DNA of 64,000 nt from Candidatus Bathyarchaeota archaeon. Its GTDB lineage: Archaea > Thermoproteota > Bathyarchaeia > 40CM-2-53-6 > JALHTG01. Where the stretch lies: the NCBI GenBank assembly GCA_022865705.1, contig JALHTG010000019.1, positions 115,784 through 179,783 on the forward strand, read 5' to 3'. The notes below the pieces were generated by a model. The model worked only from the letters and a program-made list of their open reading frames with translations, did no database searches and had not been told where the DNA came from. This document shows positions 36,543 through 45,234 of the stretch, piece by piece (position 1 is the first letter of the stretch; every line of letters starts with the position of its first letter). A program made the translations under genes and the position numbers.

Positions 36543-36942
36543 GGTGAATCATACGGCACTAGCATGCTGCGTCGGAACCTGCCATAGTCTAGGCTGTTTC
36601 AGGAAAAGCACTCAAGGAGCATCATGAGTACATTCGAGTTCACGCTAGAGAATCCGTATGTGTCGCATTTTCTCCACGCACTTCATCGCCATACTCAGAA
36701 ACATGGCAACTCAAACCGAACCATAGCCCACAAGAAAACCGCGGAATAGACCAGGCTGAACTACCGGACCCGGCAGATCACAACGATGTTGGACGTGCCT
36801 AGCGACACACATGAATCCTCACGAGCGCAACCACGCCTAGCACTTTCACCCAACCCAATGAAACAACAAAAACGTTCTAAACTCCAGGATGTCTAAGACC
36901 CTTCGGTTGGAGCAGAAGTCTGCTCGATGAGAGAGAACGATC
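36543..36942. other. Gene-poor region after the tRNA-like gene
   Basis: The only candidate is the 41-codon frame at 36624-36749. I see no known domain, repeat or RNA in the rest. Confidence 0.3.
36624..36749 (+). CDS. Possible small protein of unknown function
   Basis: A 41-codon frame starts with ATG 4 bases after an AAGGAG ribosome-binding-like sequence (36614-36619). It is His-rich (SHFLHALHRHTQKHG). Nothing else supports it, so it may be chance. Confidence 0.25.
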   Translation: MSTFEFTLENPYVSHFLHALHRHTQKHGNSNRTIAHKKTAE

Positions 36943-37788
36943 TTGAGTATCGTTGTACGTTCCATGAAAGAAACAGACCTAGAATTCGCCATGGAGTTGG
37001 CCAATCAGGAAGATTGGGACTACGATCTGAACGACATAAGACGTCTAAGGTCTCTCTTTCCTTCGGGTTGCTTTGTTGCAGAATACATGGGGGCAAGAGT
37101 AGGTTGGGTTGTGGCATGCACCTACGTGAGTTTGGCGTGGGTAAGCAGCCTTGTTGTTCGAGATGATTTAAGGGGAAAAGGAATCGGAGCTGCGCTCGTC
37201 GATCGGCTGGTCGAATACGCTCATGACTTCGGGATAAGGACGGTAGGTCTCTACTCCTACAGAGATACAGTTGGTTTCTACGAGAGAATGGGATTCAGGC
37301 AGGATTGCGAATTCGAGCATCTTGAGGGATCAAGTCGAGGAACGAACAACACAACTGTGAGCCAACATGTGACGGATCTCAAACAAGTAACTGAATTTGA
37401 TCGCGAATATTTTCACGGCAATAGAGAGTCACTGCTGAAGCTTCTACACCAAGAATATCCCGATCTGCTGCTCAAGTCTCAGGGTGCTCACATGTCGGGG
37501 TACATTGCTGGAAAGATGTTTTCTGACAATTCCGCTGAGATCGGCCCATGGGTCTGCTACCCGACGCGAACCTTGGTCGCTGAGCAGTTGTTTGCTTCTG
37601 AGCTCGGTCAACTGAGATCTAGCAAGATTGGAATCACAATCCCGTCTGGAAACTCCAATGCACACCGCATTGTGGAAAAACATGGTTTCAAGGTCGAGCA
37701 TAGAATCCTCCGAATGTTTCAAGGTAACGCTGAAGATCTGCCAAGCATCAAGGGAATCTACGCTACGGCAGGCCTAGATGTTGGGTAG
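36943..37788 (+). CDS. Tandem GNAT acetyltransferase
   Basis: The 281-residue protein has a full GNAT domain at residues 1-135 with the acetyl-CoA motif RGKGIGAALV and YERMGF. A second, more divergent GNAT-like region of about 120 residues follows, ending in NAHRIVEKHGFK. This two-domain form resembles YitI/DUF1248-type proteins. The start is TTG. The substrate is unknown. The 3' end overlaps the decayed MFS gene by 15 bases. Confidence 0.82.
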   Translation: MSIVVRSMKETDLEFAMELANQEDWDYDLNDIRRLRSLFPSGCFVAEYMGARVGWVVACTYVSLAWVSSLVVRDDLRGKGIGAALVDRLVEYAHDFGIRTVGLYSYRDTVGFYERMGFRQDCEFEHLEGSSRGTNNTTVSQHVTDLKQVTEFDREYFHGNRESLLKLLHQEYPDLLLKSQGAHMSGYIAGKMFSDNSAEIGPWVCYPTRTLVAEQLFASELGQLRSSKIGITIPSGNSNAHRIVEKHGFKVEHRILRMFQGNAEDLPSIKGIYATAGLDVG

Positions 37789-38010
37789 TTTCGAATTCAC
37801 GGGAAGTCGTTTGGGCTCAATAAGTATCATCTGAATAATCAATGCCAAAACTGCAACAAAAGGAAGAGCAAGCAAGTAAGGCGCTTTTGGATGCCAGTTT
37901 TCTGCTAGATCACTCCCTATGAATGGACCAAGAATCCTGGCAATGGCTGTCACTGTCATCCATGTCCCAACGGCGCACACGAAATGCAGGAGTATTCTCT
38001 TCTTGTCCTC
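37774..38010 (-). pseudogene. MFS transporter remnant (last two helices)
   Basis: The frame encodes only the C-terminal part of an MFS protein: a GTWMTVTAIARILGPFIG helix, then LPFVAVLALIIQMILI and a short basic tail. An in-frame stop (TGA) lies just upstream of DKKRILL, and no other transporter part precedes it. It is a truncated leftover. Confidence 0.6.
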
Positions 38011-38150
38011 GCTTCACCGTACAATGTCGAGAGGAAGTTTTCCCAGTTCGAAGATTATTCTTCTCGTTCTGCGAATGTCTGAGATGACCGCCTTGTGCAC
38101 GAGCGATTTAAGAAGATGGAAGCAAGTATCTGAACAAGGAAGCTCTGGCT

Positions 38151-39380
38151 TTGAGATATGTGGATTTTGTAGATCTTAGATACAGGCCTAAGGAAACTGA
38201 TGTTGTCTGCACCTTCTACGTTGAACCTGAAGGTATCAGCATAGAGGAAGCGGCCGGGGGAGTTGCCGCTGAAAGCTCCATAGGGACATGGACCGAACTC
38301 ACAACAACAAAACCGTACGTGGAGGAACTGGCGGCACACGTTTTTATCATAGAAGGAAACAATGTGAGAATAGCGTATCCGGTAGAGCTTTTCGAAAAGG
38401 GAAACATGCCCAACTTACTTAGTAGCGTTTCAGGAAACGTTTTCGGGCTGAGGGCTCTTAGGAATCTGAGGCTCAACGAGATTAAACTGCCAAATGATCT
38501 CGTTCGAAGCTTCAAAGGCCCCAGATATGGTGTGGAAGGAATCCGCAGGCTTTTGAAGGTCTATGATCGTCCTCTCGTAGGGACTATAATCAAACCTAAG
38601 CTGGGACTGAAGACATCTGATCATGCAAGAGTCGCTTATGAGGCTTGGATTGGAGGCTGCGACATAGTCAAGGATGATGAGAACTTGAGTAGCCAAGGGT
38701 TCAATCCTTTCGAAGAGCGTCTGATGGCGACCTTGGAGAGCAGGGACAAGGCTGAAGCAGAGACCGGTGAAAAGAAGGTCTACATGGTTAACGTCACCGC
38801 TGAAACAAGGGTGATGCTGAAAAGGGCAGAATTTGTGGTGAAACATGGTGGGGAATATGTTATGGTTGACATCCTAACGTGCGGGTTTGCTGCTTTACAG
38901 ACGTTGCGTGATCAGGAGTTTGATCTTGTGATTCACGCGCACAGAGCGGGGCATGCTGCGGTCACTAAGAACTCTAAGCATGGAGTCTCAATGCAGACAA
39001 TAGCACGAATTGCGAGAATACTCGGTGTAGATCAGCTTCATGTCGGCACTGTTGTCGGCAAAATGTTCGAGACGAAAGAGGAAGTGGCTGAGAACTGTAG
39101 GGCTTTGAGAGAGAAGGTGGAGCACTTGAAACCTGTTCTTCCAGTTGCTTCTGGCGGATTACATCCTGGGTCCGTTCCAGCGCTAATCAGTTTCTTTGGA
39201 AAAGATTTCGTTATCCAGGCTGGTGGAGGTATTCACGGCCACCCGGACGGAACAGTAGCAGGAGCAAAGGCCATGCGCCAATCCGTTGACGCAACTCTAC
39301 AGAGTATGTCGCTGAGTGAATACGCTGAGACGCACAGAGAGCTTGAATCTGCACTCGAAACTTGGAAGCAGAGCGACTAG
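38151..39380 (+). CDS. rbcL: Form III ribulose-bisphosphate carboxylase large chain
   Basis: The 409-residue protein has all active-site regions: GTWTE near residue 46, IIKPKLGL (both Lys), VKDDEN with the carbamylated Lys and metal acids, HAHRAGHAA, QLHVGTVVGKM, ASGGLHPG and QAGGGIHGHPDGT. KDDEN without Thr before it, and the short N terminus, indicate the archaeal form III, which works in AMP/nucleoside salvage to 3-phosphoglycerate rather than a Calvin cycle. No phosphoribulokinase, AMP phosphorylase or ribose-1,5-bisphosphate isomerase is in the window. Start TTG. Confidence 0.93.
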   Translation: MRYVDFVDLRYRPKETDVVCTFYVEPEGISIEEAAGGVAAESSIGTWTELTTTKPYVEELAAHVFIIEGNNVRIAYPVELFEKGNMPNLLSSVSGNVFGLRALRNLRLNEIKLPNDLVRSFKGPRYGVEGIRRLLKVYDRPLVGTIIKPKLGLKTSDHARVAYEAWIGGCDIVKDDENLSSQGFNPFEERLMATLESRDKAEAETGEKKVYMVNVTAETRVMLKRAEFVVKHGGEYVMVDILTCGFAALQTLRDQEFDLVIHAHRAGHAAVTKNSKHGVSMQTIARIARILGVDQLHVGTVVGKMFETKEEVAENCRALREKVEHLKPVLPVASGGLHPGSVPALISFFGKDFVIQAGGGIHGHPDGTVAGAKAMRQSVDATLQSMSLSEYAETHRELESALETWKQSD

Positions 39381-39458
39381 CGAGCGCGATAGAGAGAATC
39401 TCACAAATAGCTGTGACCTGTACTATGCTTTCTGATCGAAAACGACTGAGACTCTGAA

Positions 39459-39665
39459 TTGTTGCCCAATACCAGGCAAGTAGGATTGGCTGTACCCTTC
39501 GGAGTGGTTGGATTCGTATTCAAAGCGGCCGGGCTTGTGGCGTCCGTACCACTTTCTAGGACTCCACCCATAGACATTGACCTTGGTGCGCTCATGCTAT
39601 GTCTAGCAGGCATGGCAACCGGGCCAATCATTGGAATCATAGTTGGCGCGCGCCTAATCAGATGA
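39459..39665 (+). CDS. Small membrane protein resembling a truncated ECF S component
   Basis: A 68-residue frame from TTG has two hydrophobic segments and the pattern TRQVGLAVPFGVVGF, a lone IDIDLGALML and GPIIGIIVGARL. The first part resembles the N-terminal helices of vitamin-type S components, but the other helices are missing. It may be a remnant or a real small membrane protein. Confidence 0.4.
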   Translation: MLPNTRQVGLAVPFGVVGFVFKAAGLVASVPLSRTPPIDIDLGALMLCLAGMATGPIIGIIVGARLIR

Positions 39666-39726
39666 TAACCGGAGTTGGGTCTTTTCAGACATACTTCTGA
39701 TGAGGATGTCCTGGCCCACCAAATGG

Positions 39727-39894
39727 TGCTCCGGGCGGGATTCTCGTAGCGCTAGTCGCCAATTCGAATTCGCGAACCCGGAAGTCACTCCTAGGTTTCC
39801 CGCGATCAGCGACTCGATTGGCCTTCGCGTCGAAAGCGAATAAGGCCGCTATGCTATCGGCCCTGTGTGGCTAACCGGGCTACACCACCGGAGC
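39727..39894 (-). tRNA. tRNA-Glu(UUC) with four introns, CCA encoded
   Basis: Acceptor GCTCCGG (39894-39888) pairs with CCGGAGC (39734-39728), A73 is 39727 and CCA follows at 39726-39724. The gene is 168 bases. Removing four segments, 39855-39871 (17 bases, D arm), 39818-39841 (24 bases, anticodon loop), 39777-39798 (22 bases, end of T stem) and 39743-39772 (30 bases, T loop), gives exactly 75 bases. The mature arms are D stem GTGT/GCAT, anticodon stem GCGGC/GTCGC with loop CTTTCGA, variable TGATC, and T arm GCGGG TTCGAAT CCCGC. Every stem closes only after this removal. Splice points may shift by a base or two. Confidence 0.8.
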
Positions 39895-39920
39895 ACCGTA
39901 GGAAAGCAAGTCCTTCAGAC

Positions 39921-39930
39921 TTTAAGCTCT
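39921..39930 (-). promoter_or_regulatory. TATA box of the tRNA-Glu gene
   Basis: AGCTTAAAGT on the minus strand is centred about 32 bases upstream of the tRNA 5' end, matching the spacing seen at tRNA-Leu. Confidence 0.45.
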
Positions 39931-40066
39931 TTCGTGGGTCTAGTCCTCTTGTCTTAGTGAAGTATTCGATTTGACGATATTGGACACGAAATAACCTTTC
40001 GTAGCTCTTTAGGGATTTTGGAAATCGTTCAACAATGAGAGGGATTCCGTATCTGAAGTATTCTCG

Positions 40067-40318
40067 TCACTTGTAGACGACGTCGCCGGGTCGCACTCGA
40101 TCCTTTACCTTTAGCCCGATCGACTGACTTGCCTCCGCCCTTGGGATGTTCTGGTGTTCGATCTGCATCGACTCAATCGCCTGCTCGAAGTTGGTTGTAT
40201 CACCTTTGATCAGGATCTTGTCTCCAACATTCACTGGGGCAGTCAGCTGTACAACAGCTACGCTGATCTTGGAGTAGAAATTGGTTACGTTTCCTATCTG
40301 GGTCTTGCCCTCTGCCAT
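40067..40318 (-). CDS. EF-Tu domain-2-like small translation-factor protein
   Basis: An 83-residue beta-barrel protein related to the second domain of elongation factor Tu. It has IGNVTNFYSKISVAVVQL, GDKILIKGDTTNF and VRPGDVVYK. Proteins annotated 'translation elongation factor-like' have this size in archaea. It lacks a GTPase domain, so it binds RNA or protein at most. Confidence 0.75.
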   Translation of the reverse strand: MAEGKTQIGNVTNFYSKISVAVVQLTAPVNVGDKILIKGDTTNFEQAIESMQIEHQNIPRAEASQSIGLKVKDRVRPGDVVYK

Positions 40319-40369
40319 ATGACCACCTAATCAACGGTAACTGTATTAGTGATGACTCTGCTTTTTACG

Positions 40370-40642
40370 CTATCGCTTTGCAGCGAAGTCTTTGAATTTT
40401 CCAGTCCAGCTTTCTTCTTTGAGTTCAACCTTTGTGACATGGGCGCTGGGAGGGCCTTCTTTACAGAAGGCAATCATCCGGTCCACTGAGCCATCCTCAC
40501 CCTCGAAGACAGCTTCAACTCTGCCATCAGGGAGATTTCTTACCCAACCAGTGACACCGAGTTCCAGCGCTCGCTCTTTGGTGTGATGTCTGAAAAAGAC
40601 CCCTTGAACGACACCAGAGATGTAGACGCGAATCCGTTTCAT
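40370..40642 (-). CDS. acyP: Acylphosphatase
   Basis: The 90-residue protein has the phosphate-binding loop GVVQGVFFRHHT with the catalytic Arg and GWVRNLPDGRVEAVFEG with the catalytic Asn. It hydrolyses acyl phosphates such as carbamoyl or acetyl phosphate. The size is standard for the family. Confidence 0.92.
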   Translation of the reverse strand: MKRIRVYISGVVQGVFFRHHTKERALELGVTGWVRNLPDGRVEAVFEGEDGSVDRMIAFCKEGPPSAHVTKVELKEESWTGKFKDFAAKR

Positions 40643-40900
40643 TCAAACCTTCTTCCTTGCACTATGACCGCATTGCTATGGGAAGGAACGTGCGTTGACT
40701 TCTAGTTCGTGAGCGCACGTGCTTCTATCTTTCTAAGACATCTGATCTTAGCCGCTTCTCAGCTTGAGAAGTCGTTTCTTTGGAAGTTTAGGTCTTTTCG
40801 CTCTTCTAGCATCAGCAGTTGCCATATCTCGACACCAAATAGTGAATCGCGCGCGCTGAAAAGAAGAAGGTGTTGGACGAAACCGGAGTCACAGCTTGAT

Positions 40901-41086
40901 CTACTTTGTTAGATCTTGAAGCACTGCTATTGGAGCGTCTTTCTTGACCGCCGCGATTCCTTTCTCGCATCCAGCCTTGACTTCATAGGCTTCACTAGAC
41001 GCTATTACCTCTCCGTTCGCAGCCCTCAATCTCCATCTGAATTTTCCGGCTTGGTCTTTATAGATCTCAAATTGCGGTTGCGCCAT
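40901..41086 (-). CDS. DUF1508 (YegP-like) protein
   Basis: A 61-residue protein with one DUF1508 repeat: FEIYKDQAGKFRWRLRA, then GEVIASSEAY and a helix with GIAAVKK. Bacterial YegP often has two repeats; this has one. Its molecular role is not established. Confidence 0.85.
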   Translation of the reverse strand: MAQPQFEIYKDQAGKFRWRLRAANGEVIASSEAYEVKAGCEKGIAAVKKDAPIAVLQDLTK

Positions 41087-41152
41087 ACCTAATATCCCAA
41101 GTATAGATCGTCGTCAAGAGATTTAACAATTCCGCGTGCGACCACTAGTTAG

Positions 41153-41244
<92 letters not shown>

Positions 41245-42123
41245 AAAGCACCTGTAGCCATAGTTGCACGTTATTTCGATTAAGCCTTGCGCCTTGGCCG
41301 TTGCCTGATTGGTGTGCCGATGGAAATAGAGTCTACGGGATTGGAGAACTGAGAAAGCGGCTGCAGCGCAGCCGAGAAGGCGAGCCTGTTGGAAGACTGG
41401 TCCTAGAGCTAAGAGGATTGATTCTAAAGTCGTTCGAGAAGCAGACTCGCTGAACGCATTCTGATGAAACGATCCTATTCGTTGATACTGGTCTCCAGAA
41501 TCCTTCTTAGAGCAACGTAGGCCTGCAGAAGCGGGAACGCGCTTTCTTCACTGGAAGGAAGAACGGGCGATGCACCGGACGACTTCGGGGCTAGGCTTTC
41601 CGTGTCCATGATCCTGCGGTCCTGCAAATCCAACCCTCCAACACAACAGCCAGTTGCAGTATCAAATACGTAGAGTATAGAAGACTTTTCGACAAATGCT
41701 TGTCCAGGCGCGCGCTACCAGTCATTGACGAATTGAATATGGAACTGCTAGTGCAACAAGTCAGCAAAGATTAGTCTTCTGAGACAGTCTGGCCGCATCT
41801 AATGCATTTCTTCAGGTGAAATTCAACTTGGTTGACTATGTACTTCCATCTGTGATCGCAGACGGAGGAATATCTCATCATGTGTTCCACTCTCTTCGCC
41901 CCCAGGATGACGGTTCGCTGCGCCTAGTATAAGCAAGAGAGATGGCCGAATGTGATGGGGAAAGAGATGAAACCTCGCTGCATAACCTTGCAGCGTTTCA
42001 CAACGGTCTAGCTGTAGAACCCTCTGTCAAGATTGGCTAAATATCAGAGATAGCGACGAGATTTAGGAGAAATCGCTCTGAGCGATAGGATCTAGGGCCG
42101 CAACCGCAGCAGCATATCTGTGA
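41245..42123. other. Large gene-poor region
   Basis: About 880 bases hold only one supportable small frame (41771-41890, minus). I see no rRNA, repeat array or other conserved frame. A GC-rich CTGCAGCGCAG inverted motif near 41363 may be part of an untranslated leader. Confidence 0.4.
41771..41890 (-). CDS. Possible small zinc-finger protein
   Basis: A minus-strand frame starting at GTG 41890 (or ATG 41881) encodes about 36-39 residues with SVCDHRWKYIV near the start and KKCIRCGQTV near the end. The C-x-H plus CxxC spacing suits a single zinc site, and the sequence rhythm is protein-like. It is too short to be certain. Confidence 0.45.
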   Translation of the reverse strand: MEHMMRYSSVCDHRWKYIVNQVEFHLKKCIRCGQTVSED

Positions 42124-42591
42124 TTAACGCCAGAGCCCTTCTAGGCCCATTAGCATCAATGCGCGGATAATTAGACCTAGCCCTATGACGACGATCAACA
42201 ATGCCAGGAATGACCCGAAAGACAATGATGTAGCTGCGATTTTGTCAAGCAGGTAGGCAGTCCCAATCCAAAAGACGCAGTCACCTGCTGTTTGCGCCAC
42301 TCTCTTAGGGCGATCCCTAGTGGCCAGCTCAATTAGTACGAGCAACCCAAGCCATGCACCCCAGGTGATAGAGAAGTTCCTAAGGATATGATAGAAGAGG
42401 GGGTGAGCGGATGAGGGCGCTGGGTAGTAAACATGGTCAATGATCCGAGTTAGTTTCAAATCCGTGAAGAAGGCTCGGCTCTCCTCAACCAGCGGATACA
42501 TTATGAGGAAAAGTCCCACGAGGACTAGGAATAGGCCGAACGAGGCGGCCCTCAGGTTTCGGCTAAGGTAGGGGTGAGTCTGATCGGTCAA
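42124..42591 (-). CDS. Membrane protein of unknown function
   Basis: A 155-residue protein with four hydrophobic segments (about residues 13-33, 70-88, 100-120, 125-147). It lies 21 bases after the PspC-domain gene on the same strand, so both probably form one transcript and act in the membrane. Confidence 0.7.
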   Translation of the reverse strand: MTDQTHPYLSRNLRAASFGLFLVLVGLFLIMYPLVEESRAFFTDLKLTRIIDHVYYPAPSSAHPLFYHILRNFSITWGAWLGLLVLIELATRDRPKRVAQTAGDCVFWIGTAYLLDKIAATSLSFGSFLALLIVVIGLGLIIRALMLMGLEGLWR

Positions 42592-42612
42592 GGTCGGGGT
42601 CCGCCTAGAAGG

Positions 42613-43074
42613 CTATCTTCTCTTCAAGGCTGAGGCGATTATGACCAATCCAACCGCTACTAGCAAACCTGCCCAAAAGAGCTTACCAGACATCCGGATG
42701 AGGGGCCAGAAATTCCAGTACGGCCAGAACCCAGGAGTCACCTGCTCAAGAACTGAAGAAGCTCCAAACCCGACTAATGCAAGGCCTATCAGAAGAAGAA
42801 TCAATGCGCCCACGTTAAGTTGGGTCGTAGGTACGGTCGCAGGCAAAGCTCCAGTTGGGGCTCTGGGTACAATAATTGCCAAGACTATGTACAGCAGGAT
42901 TGCCGATCCGCCAGCAAATGCCAACAATACAAAACCAAGGCGGACCAGGGTAGGATCCATGTTCAGATATTCAGCGATTCCACCGCAAACTCCCGCAATG
43001 ATCTTGTTCTGATTCGATCTGTAGAGTCTTCGAGGTTGGTTTGATTCTGCGCTCAAGTCGCTTCCCTGCCGCAC
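42613..43074 (-). CDS. PspC-domain membrane protein
   Basis: The 153-residue protein has a PspC domain: RLYRSNQNKIIAGVCGGIAE, then NMDPTLVRLGFVLLAFAGG and IVLAIIVPRAP. Two further hydrophobic segments follow. PspC-like proteins sense membrane stress in bacteria; the archaeal role is unknown. First gene of a two-gene unit. Confidence 0.87.
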   Translation of the reverse strand: MRQGSDLSAESNQPRRLYRSNQNKIIAGVCGGIAEYLNMDPTLVRLGFVLLAFAGGSAILLYIVLAIIVPRAPTGALPATVPTTQLNVGALILLLIGLALVGFGASSVLEQVTPGFWPYWNFWPLIRMSGKLFWAGLLVAVGLVIIASALKRR

Positions 43075-43249
43075 AGAGGAAATGACAGAAGTTTAAACAT
43101 GTTGGTTCGATATTTCGTCCTTTCTCTGCAGGAGTCAAGGCACTCATTTCAGTAACATCATCGGATTGCCTATACATAGGTCAGTGAGCCACCAAGGGAA
43201 AACGGTTTAACTTAGCCGCTTCCTAAGCTTGGATCGGTGTCTAGTATCG

Positions 43250-44248
43250 ATGAATATCGGAAGACTTCCAAGAGTCCGCTTGGCAACACTTCCCACACCT
43301 TTGGATGAGGCTCCTCGGCTAACCAAGATGCTGGGAGGTCCAAGAATTCTATTCAAGAGAGATGACAATGACGGTTTTGCTCTTGGGGGAAACAAGGCTC
43401 GGAAACTGGAGTTTCTTATCGCCGACGCGATGCAGAAAGGAGCAGACACTATAATAACAACAGGGGGCGTCCAATCGAATCATGCAAGGATCACTGCAGC
43501 CGCCGCAAAGAGGTACGGGATGCGGCCGATACTCGTTCTCAGAGGCGATTCCTCAGCTGAATATGATGGTAATTTGCTCTTGGACAAACTCTTCGGCGCC
43601 GAGATCAGAATCGTTGCGCCTGATATGAGAGACACCATGCCCATCATGCAGGACATTGCGGAAGAAATGAGAGATGGCGGGAGAGAGCCATATATCATAC
43701 CCTCTGGAGGCTCGAACCCAGTTGGCGCCATAGCATACTCGAACGCAATGCTGGAAATAATCTCTCAGGCAGTAGAAATGAGCGTGAAAGTTGACCACGT
43801 TGTTTTCGCCTCAGGCTCCGGCGGAACCCAAGGAGGTCTTCTGTTCGGAGCGAAGGCATTGAACTTCCAAGGCCGAATCCTTGGGATCAGTGATGGGGCT
43901 TCACGTGACCCCCTCGCCAGCAAGATCGTGGAAATCGCCAATGGCTGTGCGAGACTGATAGATTCCCATGTCTTAGTCTCCTTGAAAGATGTGGATTTCC
44001 TCGACCAGTACGCTGGAAAAGGCTATGGAATCCTTCAGAAAGAAGTCGTGGATGCAATCATGACGGTGGCAGGAACTGAAGGAATCCTCCTCGACCCTGT
44101 CTACACAGGGAAGGCCATGTGGGGCCTAATGGATCTGATTCACCAAGGCTACTTCGAAAAAGATGAAACGGTCGTCTTCATCCACACCGGCGGAACTCCA
44201 GCTCTATTCGCGTACAGAAAAGAGCTAGTTTCTTTCTTAGGGTCGTGA
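43250..44248 (+). CDS. D-cysteine desulfhydrase / ACC-deaminase family PLP enzyme
   Basis: About 332 residues from ATG 43250. The PLP Lys is in GGNKARKLEF, and TTGGVQSNHAR, GGSNPVGA and FASGSGGTQGG are typical of the D-cysteine desulfhydrase/1-aminocyclopropane-1-carboxylate deaminase family. The enzyme releases ammonia and pyruvate (with sulfide for D-cysteine). Which substrate is used cannot be told by eye. Confidence 0.88.
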   Translation: MNIGRLPRVRLATLPTPLDEAPRLTKMLGGPRILFKRDDNDGFALGGNKARKLEFLIADAMQKGADTIITTGGVQSNHARITAAAAKRYGMRPILVLRGDSSAEYDGNLLLDKLFGAEIRIVAPDMRDTMPIMQDIAEEMRDGGREPYIIPSGGSNPVGAIAYSNAMLEIISQAVEMSVKVDHVVFASGSGGTQGGLLFGAKALNFQGRILGISDGASRDPLASKIVEIANGCARLIDSHVLVSLKDVDFLDQYAGKGYGILQKEVVDAIMTVAGTEGILLDPVYTGKAMWGLMDLIHQGYFEKDETVVFIHTGGTPALFAYRKELVSFLGS

Positions 44249-44301
44249 TTGGAGCACAGCCTCATCGGAAGAGACCATCTCTCTGCGAGAGCACTATGAT
44301 T

Positions 44302-45075
44302 CTACAGGCGAAATGCTTTTCTCGCGTTTCTCGCGGTGATCTCAGCGACCTGAACAGGAGACACCTCTCTGATTCTTGCGATCTGTCTCACCAAGTCCAG
44401 CAGATACGAAGGCTCGTTCCTTTCTCGTCTTGGTGAGAGGAAGGGAGAATCTGTCTCGATCAACAAAGATTCGAGTGGCACATGCTTTGCCAACGCCCGG
44501 TGGTGGTCTGAGTAGCACACCGTGGTAGCCAACGATATGTAGAATCTGCGTTCCACTATCTCTCCCATCGTCTCAAGGCTTCCACCGAAGCAATGAAAGA
44601 TCACCTTGTCAAGCGATCTGACCATTTCGAAAGCTTCCTGCTCTGCCTTCCTTGCATGTATGATCAGCGGCAGATTCAGTTCTAAGGCAAGATCCATGGC
44701 TTGTCGGAAGACTTCGCCTTGTCTTATCCTCATGGCAGGGTCGGTGCAACGATAGTAATCTAGTCCCGCCTCACCCACACCCTTGATCTCACCCGCATGT
44801 CGTCTTATTTGATCAAACAGCGCTTTGAGATCATTCTTGCCTGCCCTGCTAACGTAGCTCGGGCTCAATCCTAATGTTGGGTAGATGAATGAGTGCCCGC
44901 GAGCCAGTTCAAGAGTCTTCTCATTAGTATCTTGGTCAACGCCGGAGTTGATCATTATTTCAACCCCAGCAGCTCTAGCCCGCTCAATGACTTCTTCTCG
45001 GTCTTTGTCAAATCTTCCAAAGTCTAGATGGCAGTGGGAATCTATTACACCATCTATGCGATCAGCTTGACTCAA
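44302..45075 (-). CDS. tatD: TatD-family metal-dependent deoxyribonuclease
   Basis: The 257-residue TIM-barrel hydrolase has SHCHLDF (metal His pair), GEAGLDYY (Glu), LIIHARKAE (His), FHCFGGS (His) and IETDSPFLSP (Asp). It degrades DNA in repair or turnover. The gene is divergent from cysS. Confidence 0.88.
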   Translation of the reverse strand: MSQADRIDGVIDSHCHLDFGRFDKDREEVIERARAAGVEIMINSGVDQDTNEKTLELARGHSFIYPTLGLSPSYVSRAGKNDLKALFDQIRRHAGEIKGVGEAGLDYYRCTDPAMRIRQGEVFRQAMDLALELNLPLIIHARKAEQEAFEMVRSLDKVIFHCFGGSLETMGEIVERRFYISLATTVCYSDHHRALAKHVPLESLLIETDSPFLSPRRERNEPSYLLDLVRQIARIREVSPVQVAEITARNARKAFRL

Positions 45076-45234
45076 CCATCTCCCTCAGATCTAGAGTACT
45101 CATTAGGCTTCGCGACACTCGGAGCTTCTTTTCGGTCGCCTAGAAAGGACATCATACTTAAATCTCCGCCGCCAATGTTGACATCTGGTGCGCGTAGATG
45201 AAGCACGGTGAGCTAGTTTGCTTCTCCTTCGCCG

